From contig CM059585.1 of the NCBI GenBank assembly GCA_030407085.1, positions 65,273,501 to 65,337,500 on the forward strand: a DNA stretch of 64,000 nucleotides. Direction: 5' to 3'. The stretch is from Trichopria drosophilae. Its lineage: Eukaryota > Arthropoda > Insecta > Hymenoptera > Diapriidae. Each line of letters begins with the position of its first letter. The stretch's first letter is position 1. The notes under the pieces are model-generated. The model did not search any database. It was not told where the DNA came from and saw only the letters and a program-made list of their open reading frames with translations. Position numbers and translations under genes: made by a program. Below, one piece after another: positions 36,241-47,924 of this stretch.

Positions 36241-37542
36241 GCAATGTATTGAATCCAACGAAACTGCTTTTATAATAATAATAATTCTTTTAATTAGGAT
36301 TGCAACTTAAATATATTTGTATAAAAATGCTGTAAAGCCAGAATTAATAATATTTAATGGAATAAATGTTGTGGGAATCAAAACAGAGTATTTTAGTATT
36401 TGCTTTAACATTACGTGTGCCAAAATAAATTTTAAAAATGTACTATTAAATTGTCCAATAAACAATTTGATAAGCATGATCGTTATTATGAAAAGAAAAA
36501 AGAAAAAAAAATCGTCCCATATTGGGCGCGAACGCCAAAAAAAATCTTAACTTTCCAACGCTTAGACCACTCGGCTACCAACTGGTACGTAAAATTTAAC
36601 AAAAATCCTGCTAATAAAGTTTTACCCGACGGTACACTATATATTAAGAACAATTTCATTAATCAATTTATTTCATCGTTTTGCGAAAAGTACCATATTG
36701 AAACGGATAAATATTACTTTATTCTTATATACAAATTCATAAAAAAAATACCTACTTCAATTGCATCAATAATCAAACATGGGCGTTGTTAAGAATTAAG
36801 GCGTTACATTATTTTGGCAGATGTAATGTTAAAGCAAATACTACAATACTCTGTTAAATAGGCAATGTATTGAATCTAACGAAACTGCTTTTATAGTAAT
36901 AATAATAATAATAATAATGATAATAATAATAATAATTCTTTTAATTAGGATTGCAACTTAAATATATTTGTATAAAAATGCTGTAAAGCCAGAATTAATA
37001 ATATTTAATGGAATAAATGTTGTGGGAATCAAAGCAGAGTATTTTATTATTTGCTTTAACATTACCTATGCCAAAATAAATTTTAAAAATGTACTATTAA
37101 ATTGTCCAATAAACAATTTGATAAGCATGATCGTTATTATGAAAATAAAAAAGAAAAAAAATCGGCCCATATTGGGCGCGAACGCCAAAAAAAATCTTAA
37201 CTTTCCAACGCTTAGACCACTCGGCTACCAAGTGGTACGTAAAATTTAACAAAAATCCTGCTAATAAAGTTTTACCCGACGATACACTATATATTAAGAA
37301 CAATTTCATTAATCAATTTATTTCATCGTTTTGCGAAAAGTACCATATTGAAACGGATAAATATTACTTTATTCTTATATACAAATTCATAAAAAAAATA
37401 CCTACTTCAATTGCATCAATAATCAAACATGGGCGTTGTTAAGAATTAAGGCGTTACATTATTTTGGCAGATGTAATGTTAAAGCAAATACTACAATACT
37501 CTGTTGAATAGGCAATGTATTGAATCTAACGAAACTGCTTTT

Positions 37543-37577
<35 letters not shown>

Positions 37578-38105
37578 TCTTTTAATTAGGATTGCAACTT
37601 AAATATATTTGTATAAAAATGCTGTAAAGCCAGAATTAATAATATTTAATGGAATAAATGTTGTGGGAATCAAAACAGAGTATTTTAGTATTTGCTTTAA
37701 CATTACGTGTGCCAAAATAAATTTTAAAAATGTACTATTAAATTGTCCAATAAACAATTTGATAAGCATGATCGTTATTATGAAAATAAAAAAGAAAAAA
37801 AAATCGTCCCATATTGGGCGCGAACGCCAAAAAAAATCTTAACTTTCCAACGCTTAGACCACTCGGCTACCAAATGGTACGTAAAATTTAACAAAAATCC
37901 TGCTAATAAAGTTTTACTCGACGGTAAACTATATATTAAGAACAATTTCATTAATCAATTTATTTGATCGTTTTGCGAAAAGTACCATATTAAAACGGAT
38001 AAATATTACTTTATTTTTATATACAAATTCATTAAAAAAATACCTATTTCAATTGCATCAATAATCAAACATGGGCGTTGTTAAGAATTAAGGCGTTACA
38101 TTATT
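36241..38105 (+). repeat. three tandem units of about 620-650 bp
   Basis: Unit starts (GCAATGTATTGAATC) at 36241, 36862 and 37512. Each ends AAGGCGTTACATTATTTTGGCA. Each holds a minus-strand tRNA-like sequence (36511-36580, 37161-37230, 37803-37872) and an A/T trinucleotide run of variable length. The third unit abuts the truncated 5' edge of the retrotransposon. The opposite arm has only one unit (about 56585-57170). Confidence 0.85.
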
Positions 38106-40400
38106 TTGGCATATAATGGTGACATAAATGTGGACCTGCTAAGCAATAATGATCTTATTGACGAATACAAAAACATGTTCAGCTTGCTGGGATTTAATTC
38201 GGCAATAAATGCAATTACTCATCCTACAGGAAATAAAGGAACCTGGATAGACCATTTCTTTATAAAAACATGTAAGGAAATAAGTAAAATATCAGCTTAT
38301 GTTGTAGAAAGTGACTTAATATCATATCACTATCCAATCGTACTAACATGGCCAGGAAAGGACCTAGAAGCTAACGTATCGAGGAAGGACGGAACGTCGT
38401 ACTCCCTTGTGAACTATAAAACTCTCGGATCAGCTCTACGACAGGAAACCTGGGATGTAGTTTATAATGAGACCGATGTGAATTTAGTAACCGATCAATT
38501 CATCAAGAGACTCACTCAACACATTGAATCATCAACAGTAACCAGAATCGTTACTTCGCATCGAAAGAAGAAGGAGTGGTTATCTCAATACTTGATAGAC
38601 CAAATGGGTAAACGTGATAAATTGTATAAAAAATGGAAACAAATGACAAATAGTAGCTATAAGAACAAGGCTCGTGATGATTATATTAAAGCTAGGAATA
38701 ATATAGTTAGGTTAGTTAAGGAAGTCAAAATGAGCAACCACTCAAGAAAGGTAATGAAAGCAGGAACGGATAAACGGCAATTATGGAATGCAATAAATGA
38801 AATAGTAAAAGGTAATCCAACTAATAAAACAAACTTCATTAATGTAAGGGTTAATGATAAGTTAGTATCTGACAAAAATGAAATAGCTACCGAATTTAAT
38901 AAGTACTTTTCTCGAGTGGGAGCTGGTTTGGCAGCTAAGTTTAAAAATTCAGATCTAGTTACTAGTTGTAAAAAATCGGTGAAAAACTCGATAGTGTTAT
39001 TCGATACAACACCAGGAGAAATCGCTAATTACATGAAACGTCTCAAAATTAATAAGTCACCGGGTCATGACAAAATAACACCAATAATATACAGAAATTT
39101 TACAGAATTCCTATCAGGACCAGTATCATACATTATCAACCTAGCCTTCTTAACTGCAATATGCCCTTTTCATTTCAAATATTCAATAATAATACCAATT
39201 TATAAAACAGGTGACAGGACGCAAATAGCAAATTAAAGACCTATTTCCCTATTGCCTATAATTTCAAAACTTTTTGAAGTTAGTCTTAAAAATAGAATCT
39301 CAAAATTTTTAACTTTACATAGCATATTAAATAAAAAGCAATTTGGTTTCATACCGGGGAAATCCACTCAGACGGCTATTGAAGAATTAGCAAAGAATAT
39401 ATACTTAGCACTTGAACCCGGAGAACCTTGTGCAGCCATATTCGTTGATTTGGCAAAAGCGTTTGATACGTTGGACCCTACAATATTAATTAAAAAACTG
39501 TATAATATTGGTGTAAGGGGTTTTCCATTAAAATTAATTGAAAGTTATCTTTATAACCAGATACCAAACAGATACCAAAGTACTAAAGTAGGAAACAATA
39601 TCAGCGAGAGATGTTTAATATCCCGTGGAGTACCGCAAGGGTCGATATTGGGACCTTTATTGTTCCTAATATATATTAACGACTTGTTTGATGTAGTTAA
39701 CGATGAAGTACTGGCTTTTGCGGATGATACAGTGATATATATGAAAGGGAAATCGTGGAAGGACCTGTCTAAAACGGCGTCGGACAGGTTTAACTCGGTG
39801 TGCTCCTGGTTTGCCGACAATCATCTGACGGTAAACCCAGAGAAGACTGTAATCGTTCCATTTGGGTACTACCATGACAGTATACCAAGGAACTGGTGTG
39901 TCAAACGACATAGTAACTCGAGCTGTAATAGTAATTTTAACTACTGTCAATGTCCTCAAATACGCCAAGAACTGCATACAAGGTACCTCGGCATAGAATT
40001 TGATTCGCGCATGAAATGGGACTATCACACCCAAATTATTCTAAATAAACTTAGGTACTTAACTTATGCAGCAGTCAGGTTGAAAAAAATTCTAAACTAT
40101 GATCAACTATTAAGTACATATCATGCTCTTTTTTCTTCCCGTCTTCACTATGGAATTGTTGTTTGGGGTGGACTTTATAATAAATATTTAACTAAATTAG
40201 AAGTAATACAGAAGAGAATACTAAAAGTTATTCTAGGTAAAAATAGACTATATCCGACATACAATATATATGCTGATCTTGAGTTATTAGATATAAGACA
40301 GAGATATGTTCAAGCTTCACTTACCTATGTCTTAAAAAATAATTTATTGTCGTTTAACACCAGCATGGTTCACACTAGGACGAAAAAATTAATTAACTAA
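38106..40400 (+). pseudogene. Jockey/CR1-like non-LTR retrotransposon pol, left arm
   Basis: Polyprotein that nicks DNA and copies its RNA into the nick. It is 5' truncated: it opens inside the endonuclease domain (GDINVDLL, KGTWIDHFF, SYHYPIVL). A linker follows, then IKINKSPGHDKITP-type RT approach. A TAA at 39234-39236 falls at the tyrosine position of the RPISLLP motif, splitting it into two frames. The second frame has the RT core: FVDLAKAFDTLD, RGVPQGSILGPLLFLIYIND and the FADD catalytic motif, then the thumb to a stop near 40400. Both palindrome arms carry the same TAA, so the mutation predates the duplication. Confidence 0.88.
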
Positions 40401-40856
40401 TGTACCTAAAAGGATCAAAACCGTTTCAAGACAATGTTACGATTACATAGCCGCTAAGGCATTCAATCGCTTTATTAATAATATGGAATACCCACGTGTA
40501 AAATTATCTGCGTTTATAAAATAAGTATTATTGGCATTTTCGAGACTGACATGCCGTGATTTGTATGAACAAATGTGCTTTGCGTAATCTCCACTTTATA
40601 ATATCTATGACGTGAAAAATGTAAAATTTTGTTAGCACTGCGCAATCTTCACTTTATAATATCTACGACGTGAAAAATGTTAAATATTGTTAACATCTGC
40701 TTAGGTGACACTCATGGTCACCTTTTCTCACAGCCAGGCCTTGCCCTTGTGAGATACACATTCCAGTGTAAAGACACTATATGTAATATATATGCAATGT
40801 ATAGTTGTACAGGAAATGTTAAATAAATTTTTATTCATTCATTCACAAAGCCACCT
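40401..40856 (+). other. 3' UTR and tail of the non-LTR element
   Basis: Contains two near-identical segments (TTCACTTTATAATATCTAYGACGTGAAAAATGT) and ends AAATAAATTTTTATTCATTCATTCAC. AATAAA followed by ATTC repeats is a typical non-LTR 3' end. Confidence 0.6.
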
Positions 40857-41785
40857 TTTCAATTTCATACTAAAATACTGCATATGTTTTTCACTTTTCC
40901 ATCATACATACTGTTCGAATTCACGTACACCAGATACGCGCTGATATGGGTAATTCTCCTGAATGGGACCCTGAAATGCGTCGCCATCGCTATTTCCAAG
41001 ATTCGCAATGAAATTCCAATATAACGTATATTTTTTGCAATTTTGAATAAATTAATTCTTAAACTAGAATATATTAGCTAACTTTTGACGTATATATAGA
41101 AAATTTAATACGTCACTTTCATAGCTTAACACGCGTTTGCAAAGTCGTTGCATGTTTTTTATAAAAATTGCATTTCATTGTAATTATTCATTATAACGTA
41201 CAAAAAGAATACAAATAATTTTTTAAAATGCATGAAAAATAACTTTAAGCTATACTACTTATATTGTATAAGGCCAATTGAGTGTAAAAAATGTTTTTGA
41301 TTTTATATAATTACTCAAACATTGTCATTTTTTGCGAGTAAAAATTCGGGTGATCTCCGAAGCCACCTATTTTTAACAATAAATATGTATTAACATACTA
41401 AAATCGAATCCTACGGCCTTAAAACTTAAGTACTAATTAGTCCTAAAGTGGTGTTAGAAGAATTTTTCGTTACAGCATTCGATTTTTATCTAAAATCTAA
41501 TAATATGTCGATTTGTGATCTCCGAAGCTTGGTGATCTCCGAAACCATTTTCGGCAACCGCATACAATGTTTATTTACCTGTATTTTTATAATTAATCAT
41601 TCAAAACATTTTAAAAAATGTTACTGTAAACATATACGGGAGTTATAAATCGTTTAAACGTATATTTTTTTATACTATGGATATAATTATAAACAACAAT
41701 ATGTCCAGAAAATACCTATTTAGTTGTAGGCATATTCGCTAAACTTTTAATATTTCCTTCCCTCAGATGAACTCGAAATTTGTTA
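40857..41785 (+). other. non-coding segment shared by both palindrome arms
   Basis: No gene recognised. It repeats CTTGGTGATCTCCGA / GGTGATCTCCGAAGC motifs and is matched in reverse at 52895-53850. Confidence 0.5.
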
Positions 41786-42545
41786 CTCATAAGTTTTTGG
41801 GGTCGCTGATTACGAATCCGTTGTCAGATTTTTGATATTCAAAATGGCGAATCCAATATGGCGGACCAATTTTGTAAAAGAGTTCCGATTTACCTGAAAA
41901 TCTTTACTCGGGGGTTTTCGGGGTCGCTGTTCCCAAATGTAATGTTAGTTTTTCGAAATTTAAAATGACAACAAAATTATTAAAGCAGAATTTAGAGACC
42001 GGAAAATCACAGAACCATGCTGCAGAAGATCAAAAAGAAAAACTAAAAACTAATTACGTGATTATCAAGTTCAGTATTTTTTATCAAGAAACAAGATCAG
42101 TATATTTTATTAAGAATCACGTTCGGCATTCTTTATCAAGAAATCATTTTTTATCATGTAAATATGTAAGCTAATAAATAAGGATTAATTATTAAAATAT
42201 CATAAACTTGATTTTTTCTTATATTTTATAGTTCACGAAAGATAGTAACATATTTTCGAATGTCCATATTGTTATAATGAATCTTAAAATTCTAAGACTA
42301 TCAAGTTTCATATTAAATAAAAAAGTTTCGAATTTTGGTTCGCCATATTGGATCCGCCATTTTGAATTTAAAAAATCTGACAACAGATTCTTTATTAGGA
42401 ACCCCAAAAATCCCCACCTAAACAAACTTCTAGTCAATCGAGCAATTTTTCTGTTTTTGGTCCGCCATATTGGATCCGCCATTTTGAATTTCAAATTTGA
42501 CAACGGATTCGAAATCAGTGACCCCAAAAACCCCCGAGTAATACA
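41785..42545. mobile_element. foldback element with NATGGCGG blocks
   Basis: Left ..TTTTTGGGGTCGCTGATTACG, CAAAATGGCG and CAATATGGCGGACC are mirrored at 42330-42545 as GGTCCGCCATATTGG, CGCCATTTTGAAT and CAGTGACCCCAAAAAC. The right half holds two units of about 125 bases. No coding capacity. Confidence 0.65.
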
Positions 42546-44680
42546 TTTCTAATTAATTGGATAAAAGGAATAATTTGTAATACCAAGTTAAAACCATGTT
42601 AATATATTAACATTTAAGAAGGGCTATAAAATGTATAATAATAATAATGAATTTTGCGCAACATCATATTTTCACTTTAGAATATACCCTGAACATGTTT
42701 CAAAAGTAACAATATTTAATTTCATAAAAAAATGTTGCCTTGAAATTTTTTCGGAAACGGGTCCTTTTCAGTAGAATTACCAATATCTGATTGGCCTAGT
42801 TTCAATGTAACTAGATTCTGGTGATGCTCTTTACCAGAGATATGTTCTATATATTTTTCGGCAATAATTGAGGGGTTATCATAAAATTTGCTTGCACCGA
42901 CCCGGCCATAATTGAGGGGTTCTACTGTATATATTAGTTACAATTTTCCGTACAGAGCCTGAATTTGTCGAAATTGATTCAGTAATTTCTCATTTACGTA
43001 CTTTTTTAGCATAAATCTCGACCTTATCGACCGATCCGACCAAAACACTGTTTGTTACTATATTACCGATTGATATGTCTAGCGTACAGGCTGCTGCCAA
43101 CTGGTGAGTATACTTTAAATTCACATTTAATCATTGTATCTCGACAAGTAAGTGTCTCTTTGAAGTTTTTTCATATTTATACCTACTTTATAACGTTGTT
43201 CCCAAATTCGGAGAAAGACAATTCAGGTATGTAATCTTTGCAAGTATGCAGTATGTACTTTTTATTCGTCTCCAGTATGCTTTTTTTCAAATTTGAATTC
43301 GCGGAAACCCAACAATCTGACACGAACCACTGACAAGATAGACATCGGAATCAATGTTAAGAATAATTTTTTAACATTTTTTATTAATGCAATATTACAG
43401 TCAATATGGATCCAGAATCCGCTACAGGAAAATATTGAATGACTGCCGCAACTGGTTACATTATTGATGAACATTTTTTTCGTGTATAACGATACACTTG
43501 CATATTGAAGAACGAAATAATTCTTTTTTTTAGTCCTCCGGCCGTTAGGAATAAAATAATACAAGTAATTCCTGTGCATTTTCATACATCCGTGTAATTA
43601 TTACAATCCAAATAGAAGCAAATTCCGTTTACAGGTTACAAGGTTCGGAAGAAATGGTACGATTGCTCTTCCATGGAACTGGCTTTCCAAGTATTTTTTT
43701 TTTAGGCTACATAATTCGAATGTAATTTTTCTGCATTTGCCAGAGATGCATTTGTCCACATTGAAAATAAAATGAAAGTAGATTTTTCAATACTTTTATA
43801 TCGTTTCATTCTTCGAAAAAAGAGACGCGCGTGCATACCCGGAAATGAAATTCCTTTGCACCTAATTCCAGGAAAAACAGTGAATTGTGCTATTTCGTTC
43901 CGACGCCATATAATTTACCATATTCAAATGCATTTATGACAAATGTTGATAATTTGGTTAGCATTATTACATATTATTTTGTAACTTTTTAAGGGGGTTC
44001 TAAAGTCTTTTGTCGATGAGGTAAAATTTTACGCGAAAAAAGAAAAAAAAATTACTAGGTATATTTCTGAAAATTCGGGCTCTTTTACGTCACTTCTAAC
44101 CGTTATACACGATCTCATAAAAGGAATATAAATATTTCAAAAATCTGTTTCCATGAAGGTAATTGTTATCATTATACTATCATAACGCCTAAAAAATATA
44201 AAATAGTTTACTTCAAAATTAACGGAGAATTTTCGGAAATAGATGATTTTTTTCCGAAAATACTCGATCAAGTCTCAACTAATCTTTTTTCATATTTATT
44301 AAGCGCTATTATATGATTATTCCAATTGTCTCCATGAAAGCCGATTTTTAGAAAATCAATTCAGTCATGTACATACTAATAAATTCCTCCTTTATTGGCG
44401 AAGCAATTTAGAACCCTCGTAAGGGGAGGACAACCCGAAAATCGAGTCTATGAAATACACCTGTGACAAATTTGAAAAAAAAATTGTTTTGACTCATCAA
44501 TTTCTGCTCTAAAAGACATTTTTTGTTTTCATAATGTTACTACATTTTTTCAAATTAATTACAAAATTAAACGAAAATTAGGGTGAACATAAAAAACAAT
44601 TTCTAAATATTTACATTCATCAATCTATTTTTTAAATATCCATTTTCTTCGAAAAAAAAGGATTTTTACAAAAATAATAA
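42546..44680. other. unassigned interval
   Basis: AT-rich, no gene. At 42890-42915 ATTGAGGGGTTCTACTGTA looks like one end of a pogo/Tigger element; a partial copy is at about 42865. No opposite end was found. Confidence 0.4.
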
Positions 44681-44930
44681 TAATAATTTATTCAGGTTTA
44701 TATTATACGATGTGGTTATTTATCAAGTATTTACAAAGGGTGATTTACACAGTGCAAAATAACTTTCAATACTTATCCGCAATAATTTGAAAAATCTGCA
44801 GTCAAGGGTAGGACTGCCCTATATTTCTAATCGCAAATACTAACTACGTAAAAAAATTAATAAATTTAAAAAATAATAAAATACATACAATAATAATAAT
44901 AAAAGACAAGATTCAAAAATTTGCCATTTT
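44680..44930 (-). repeat. possible 3' end of a non-LTR retrotransposon
   Basis: On the minus strand, GAATAAATTATTATTATTATT gives AATAAA followed by TTA repeats, typical of a non-LTR tail. No reverse transcriptase remnant is attached. Confidence 0.3.
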
Positions 44931-45321
44931 CTGTTTTTTTTTAAGCGAGTGAATATAAAATAATTTATGGGGATTAACACAGCAACACAAAAAAAAAATT
45001 ATTGTTTCGGCCTGGCCGCATGGGTATCTCACTATGTATACATGTATATCAAGTTTCAAACGTTGGAGTCCAACGAAAAAAAATTTTTCAGTCTTCGGCA
45101 TAAGTAGACCTCCAAAACGATGAAAAACAAATTTTCGAACGCTGGGGAATCGGTGGTGGGGGTAATAAAAAAAACTCAAAAACCAAAAAAAGTCGTCTAA
45201 AACCCGTAATTTATTTAGCATATGGAAGTTTTGATCGATCAATGATCGAAATTTTTTTTCTTTTTTTTTTTGTGTTTAAACAATTTAAAATAGCAAAATA
45301 ATAACTTCCTATAAAGGAAAA
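44931..45321. other. unassigned interval
   Basis: No gene or named repeat recognised. Confidence 0.4.
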
Positions 45322-45620
45322 TCGATCAAGTAGAGGCGAATGAGACGTAAATTTTACAAGTCCGTAACTTTTGTAAAAATAATTTCTACCAGTTTTAACT
45401 AATAGAGGGTATTAATATAACCGTAATTAATCTACCAATAAAAGCATTAAGCTACAGTATGGTCGGAAAGTGTTCATTTTCGAACTTGGAGATTGTGAAA
45501 AATCGATCAAGAGCGGGCGGATGAGGCGTAAATATTACAAGTTCATAACTTTTGTAAAAATAATTTCTACCAGTTTTAACTAATAGAGAGTATTAATATA
45601 ACCGTAATTAATATACCATT
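45322..45620 (+). repeat. tandem duplication, period about 185 bp
   Basis: ACTTTTGTAAAAATAATTTC and CCAGTTTTAACTAATAGAG recur in both units, with AAATCGATCAAG at the head of each. Followed at once by TTAACCCGTTTCG, which resembles a piggyBac-type end. Confidence 0.6.
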
Positions 45621-45786
45621 AACCCGTTTCGTCCTGAAATGCCGTAAATTTTGAATTCTTTTCATCAGGTGCTTCCTTAGGGAAAAAATCACTCAATCGT
45701 TTTGATATAACCATACCTATTGTATTTTTCCGCGAACAAAAATTGTGAACTTTGAAAAAAATTGTTCAAATAATCGTATTTTTGCA

Positions 45787-46630
45787 CAGGAAATCGTGTT
45801 CGGAACAAGCTAAGTCTCTGTATCTGGTGGAGTAATTAGTTACACTAAAAGAAAGGAAGGTTATTAATTCTCCATTCAAAATGGCGGATTCAAAATGGCG
45901 GACCTCAGTCAAAATTTTTTTGAAAAATTTCTGGACGACCTAATTCAAAAGCTACGAGCTTTTAAAAAAAAATGTTAAGAATGAAAAGATCTTAGAATTC
46001 ATTGAGAAATATAGTGGAATTTTTTCAGATTTTTTAAATGAAGTTTTTCAAATTTTTTTTTTTTAATTTTTTTCAAAATTGTAATTTATTTAAGAAAAAT
46101 TCTGAACAAAATTTAGTACATTTTCTGATAAATTCTAAGAGATTTTTGTTCTTTGCAATTCTTTCCAAAAGTTGATGCTTTTCGAGGAAATGAATTTCAA
46201 ATATTATAGTTTAAGATTTTTCTTTTTCGAAAACTATCAAGTTTTGGGAAAAAATGCATAGAATAAAAAATTCTTAGAATTAATCAGAGAATGCACTAAA
46301 TTTTGTTCACAATTTTTTGAAAAAAAAATTACAATTTTGAAAAGAATTTTGAAAAAAAATTTTTTTAAATTCATTTAAAAAATCTGAAAAAAATCCACTA
46401 TATTTCTCGACGAATTCTAAGAATTTTTTATTGTTAGCATTTTTTAAAACAAGCTCATGATTGTTCAGTTAGAGCGTCCAGAAATTTTTCAACAAAATGT
46501 TCACTGAGGTCCACCATTTTGAATCCTCCAATTTGAATGGTGAATTAATAACCATCCTATCTTTTAGAATAACTAATTACTCTACCAGATACAGAGATTC
46601 AGCTTGATTCGAACACGGTTTCCTGTTGAG
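45787..46630. mobile_element. foldback element centred near 46240
   Basis: Left arm AGGAAATCGTGTTCG, CTGTATCTGGTGGAGTAATTAG and CAAAATGGCGGA are mirrored by right arm CACCATTTTGAAT, CTAATTACTCTACCAGATACAG and CGAACACGGTTTCCT. Arms are about 400 bases. No coding capacity. Confidence 0.7.
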
Positions 46631-47924
46631 GTCGGTTAAACCCCAGCACGTATTGTAAATATGTAATTTAAAGTTGATCACTTAACACAAAATAACTTAA
46701 GTAACATTTAACGGTTTTTATGGAACAAAACAATTTGTTCAAGGATCAAAAGAGATTGTCACAATTTTTATTCGAGCACCACTGAATTGGACGTTAAAAA
46801 TTACTGTACAAACAATTTTTTTACTCCTGCGTTTTAGCGCGAAAAAAATTAGTTTTTTTTCGAAAAATGCTTCTCTTTTTACTATATGGATGTAAAAATG
46901 TAACAAAAATTAGGGGGAACATAAGAACAAATCTTGTAAATAATTACGTGAAGTTAAAAAATAATAATCTTCTTTTCCGTGTATTGTTTTCTTAAGTGAA
47001 AATATTTTTTGATGAAATGACATTCTTTCTTGAATTGCGGAAATAATTAAACATTGTAGAAAATAAAATCCATATAAAATTACGTTTCGACCTATTTATT
47101 TTTTGTCCTCTTCAGATTAACTTGAGTTAAAATAGACTCTTCTTATTTGTCAATGATTAAAATCAATAAATAAATAAATAAAAAACACTTCAATGGGTTC
47201 AGTCCATATTTAACAAGAACGAGGGATATACACAGACATCACGAGTAGATATTAAAAAATTTAATGTTTTTTATAAAGAAAAATTTATTTGTTAAACAAA
47301 ATTTTTTACATTTTTAATTGTAGCACGACTGAATTCTACGTTCTAAAATTCGGAAAGAAAAATTGATTTCGAATTCGTTAAAGGGGTTTTTCGTGCAGTT
47401 CATTTTTTGGTTGCTCCTCTCCTTTTGGAGATTCCAGTCGGAACAGTCGGTAAGGTAGTAATTTACCTTGATAATCACACATTAAAAATAATTGAATCGA
47501 TTTTTCAAAAATGTGGGCTCAGTACTGAAAATTGTAAACAACATATCATGTCTTAAAAAATATGGAATACATTGGCTAAGAATTCGTCTAGAATCATTCG
47601 GAATAGATGATTTTTCCTTATTCCGCCGGACGGTTTCTTATCAAACTCGCTTATCATTTTTCAGCACATCATGTGTAATGTTTACAATTTACAGTGTATA
47701 GCCCTTTTTTGGGTAATAGATTAATAAAATAGATTCGATCTATATAATATCACTTTTTTACCGTCCATTGTTGTCTTATCGACTAAGCCGAATGGAATAA
47801 GGTCGCTGATTATGAATCTGAATTCCATAAATTTAAAACAACGGACACAATTAACAGGGTTTATAGTTAATGCGTAAACTGGTCATATGTTAGGATTAAT
47901 AGGTTCTCTGGTGCATTGTGAACG
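46631..47924. other. unassigned interval upstream of the MULE gene
   Basis: AT-rich with no recognised gene. It would contain the promoter of the MULE-derived gene, but no core element stands out. Confidence 0.4.

Larger units (their letters stand above)
33700..41785 (+). repeat. left arm of a giant interrupted palindrome
   Basis: Reverse complement of about 52895-59225. Strongest from 34735 to 41785, where the encoded peptides are identical and the length difference (about 1.26 kb) is explained by two extra tandem units in this arm. The outer part (33700-34735) is diverged and carries a MITE and a 5S-like repeat missing opposite. The match includes about 900 bases beyond the retrotransposon 3' end, so this is a duplicated segment, not two element insertions. 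Confidence 0.88.

Noticed and set aside
36317..37842. Three near-identical small proteins beginning YKNAVKPELIIFNG
   Set aside because: They are the same frame of the three tandem DNA units, AT-rich, ending in a poly-Lys run from an A tract next to the tRNA-like sequence.
45616..45640. TTAACCCGTTTCG as the left end of another piggyBac element
   Set aside because: No matching GGGTTAA end in inverted orientation was found downstream; likewise the single end AAGGGTTAA near 26205.
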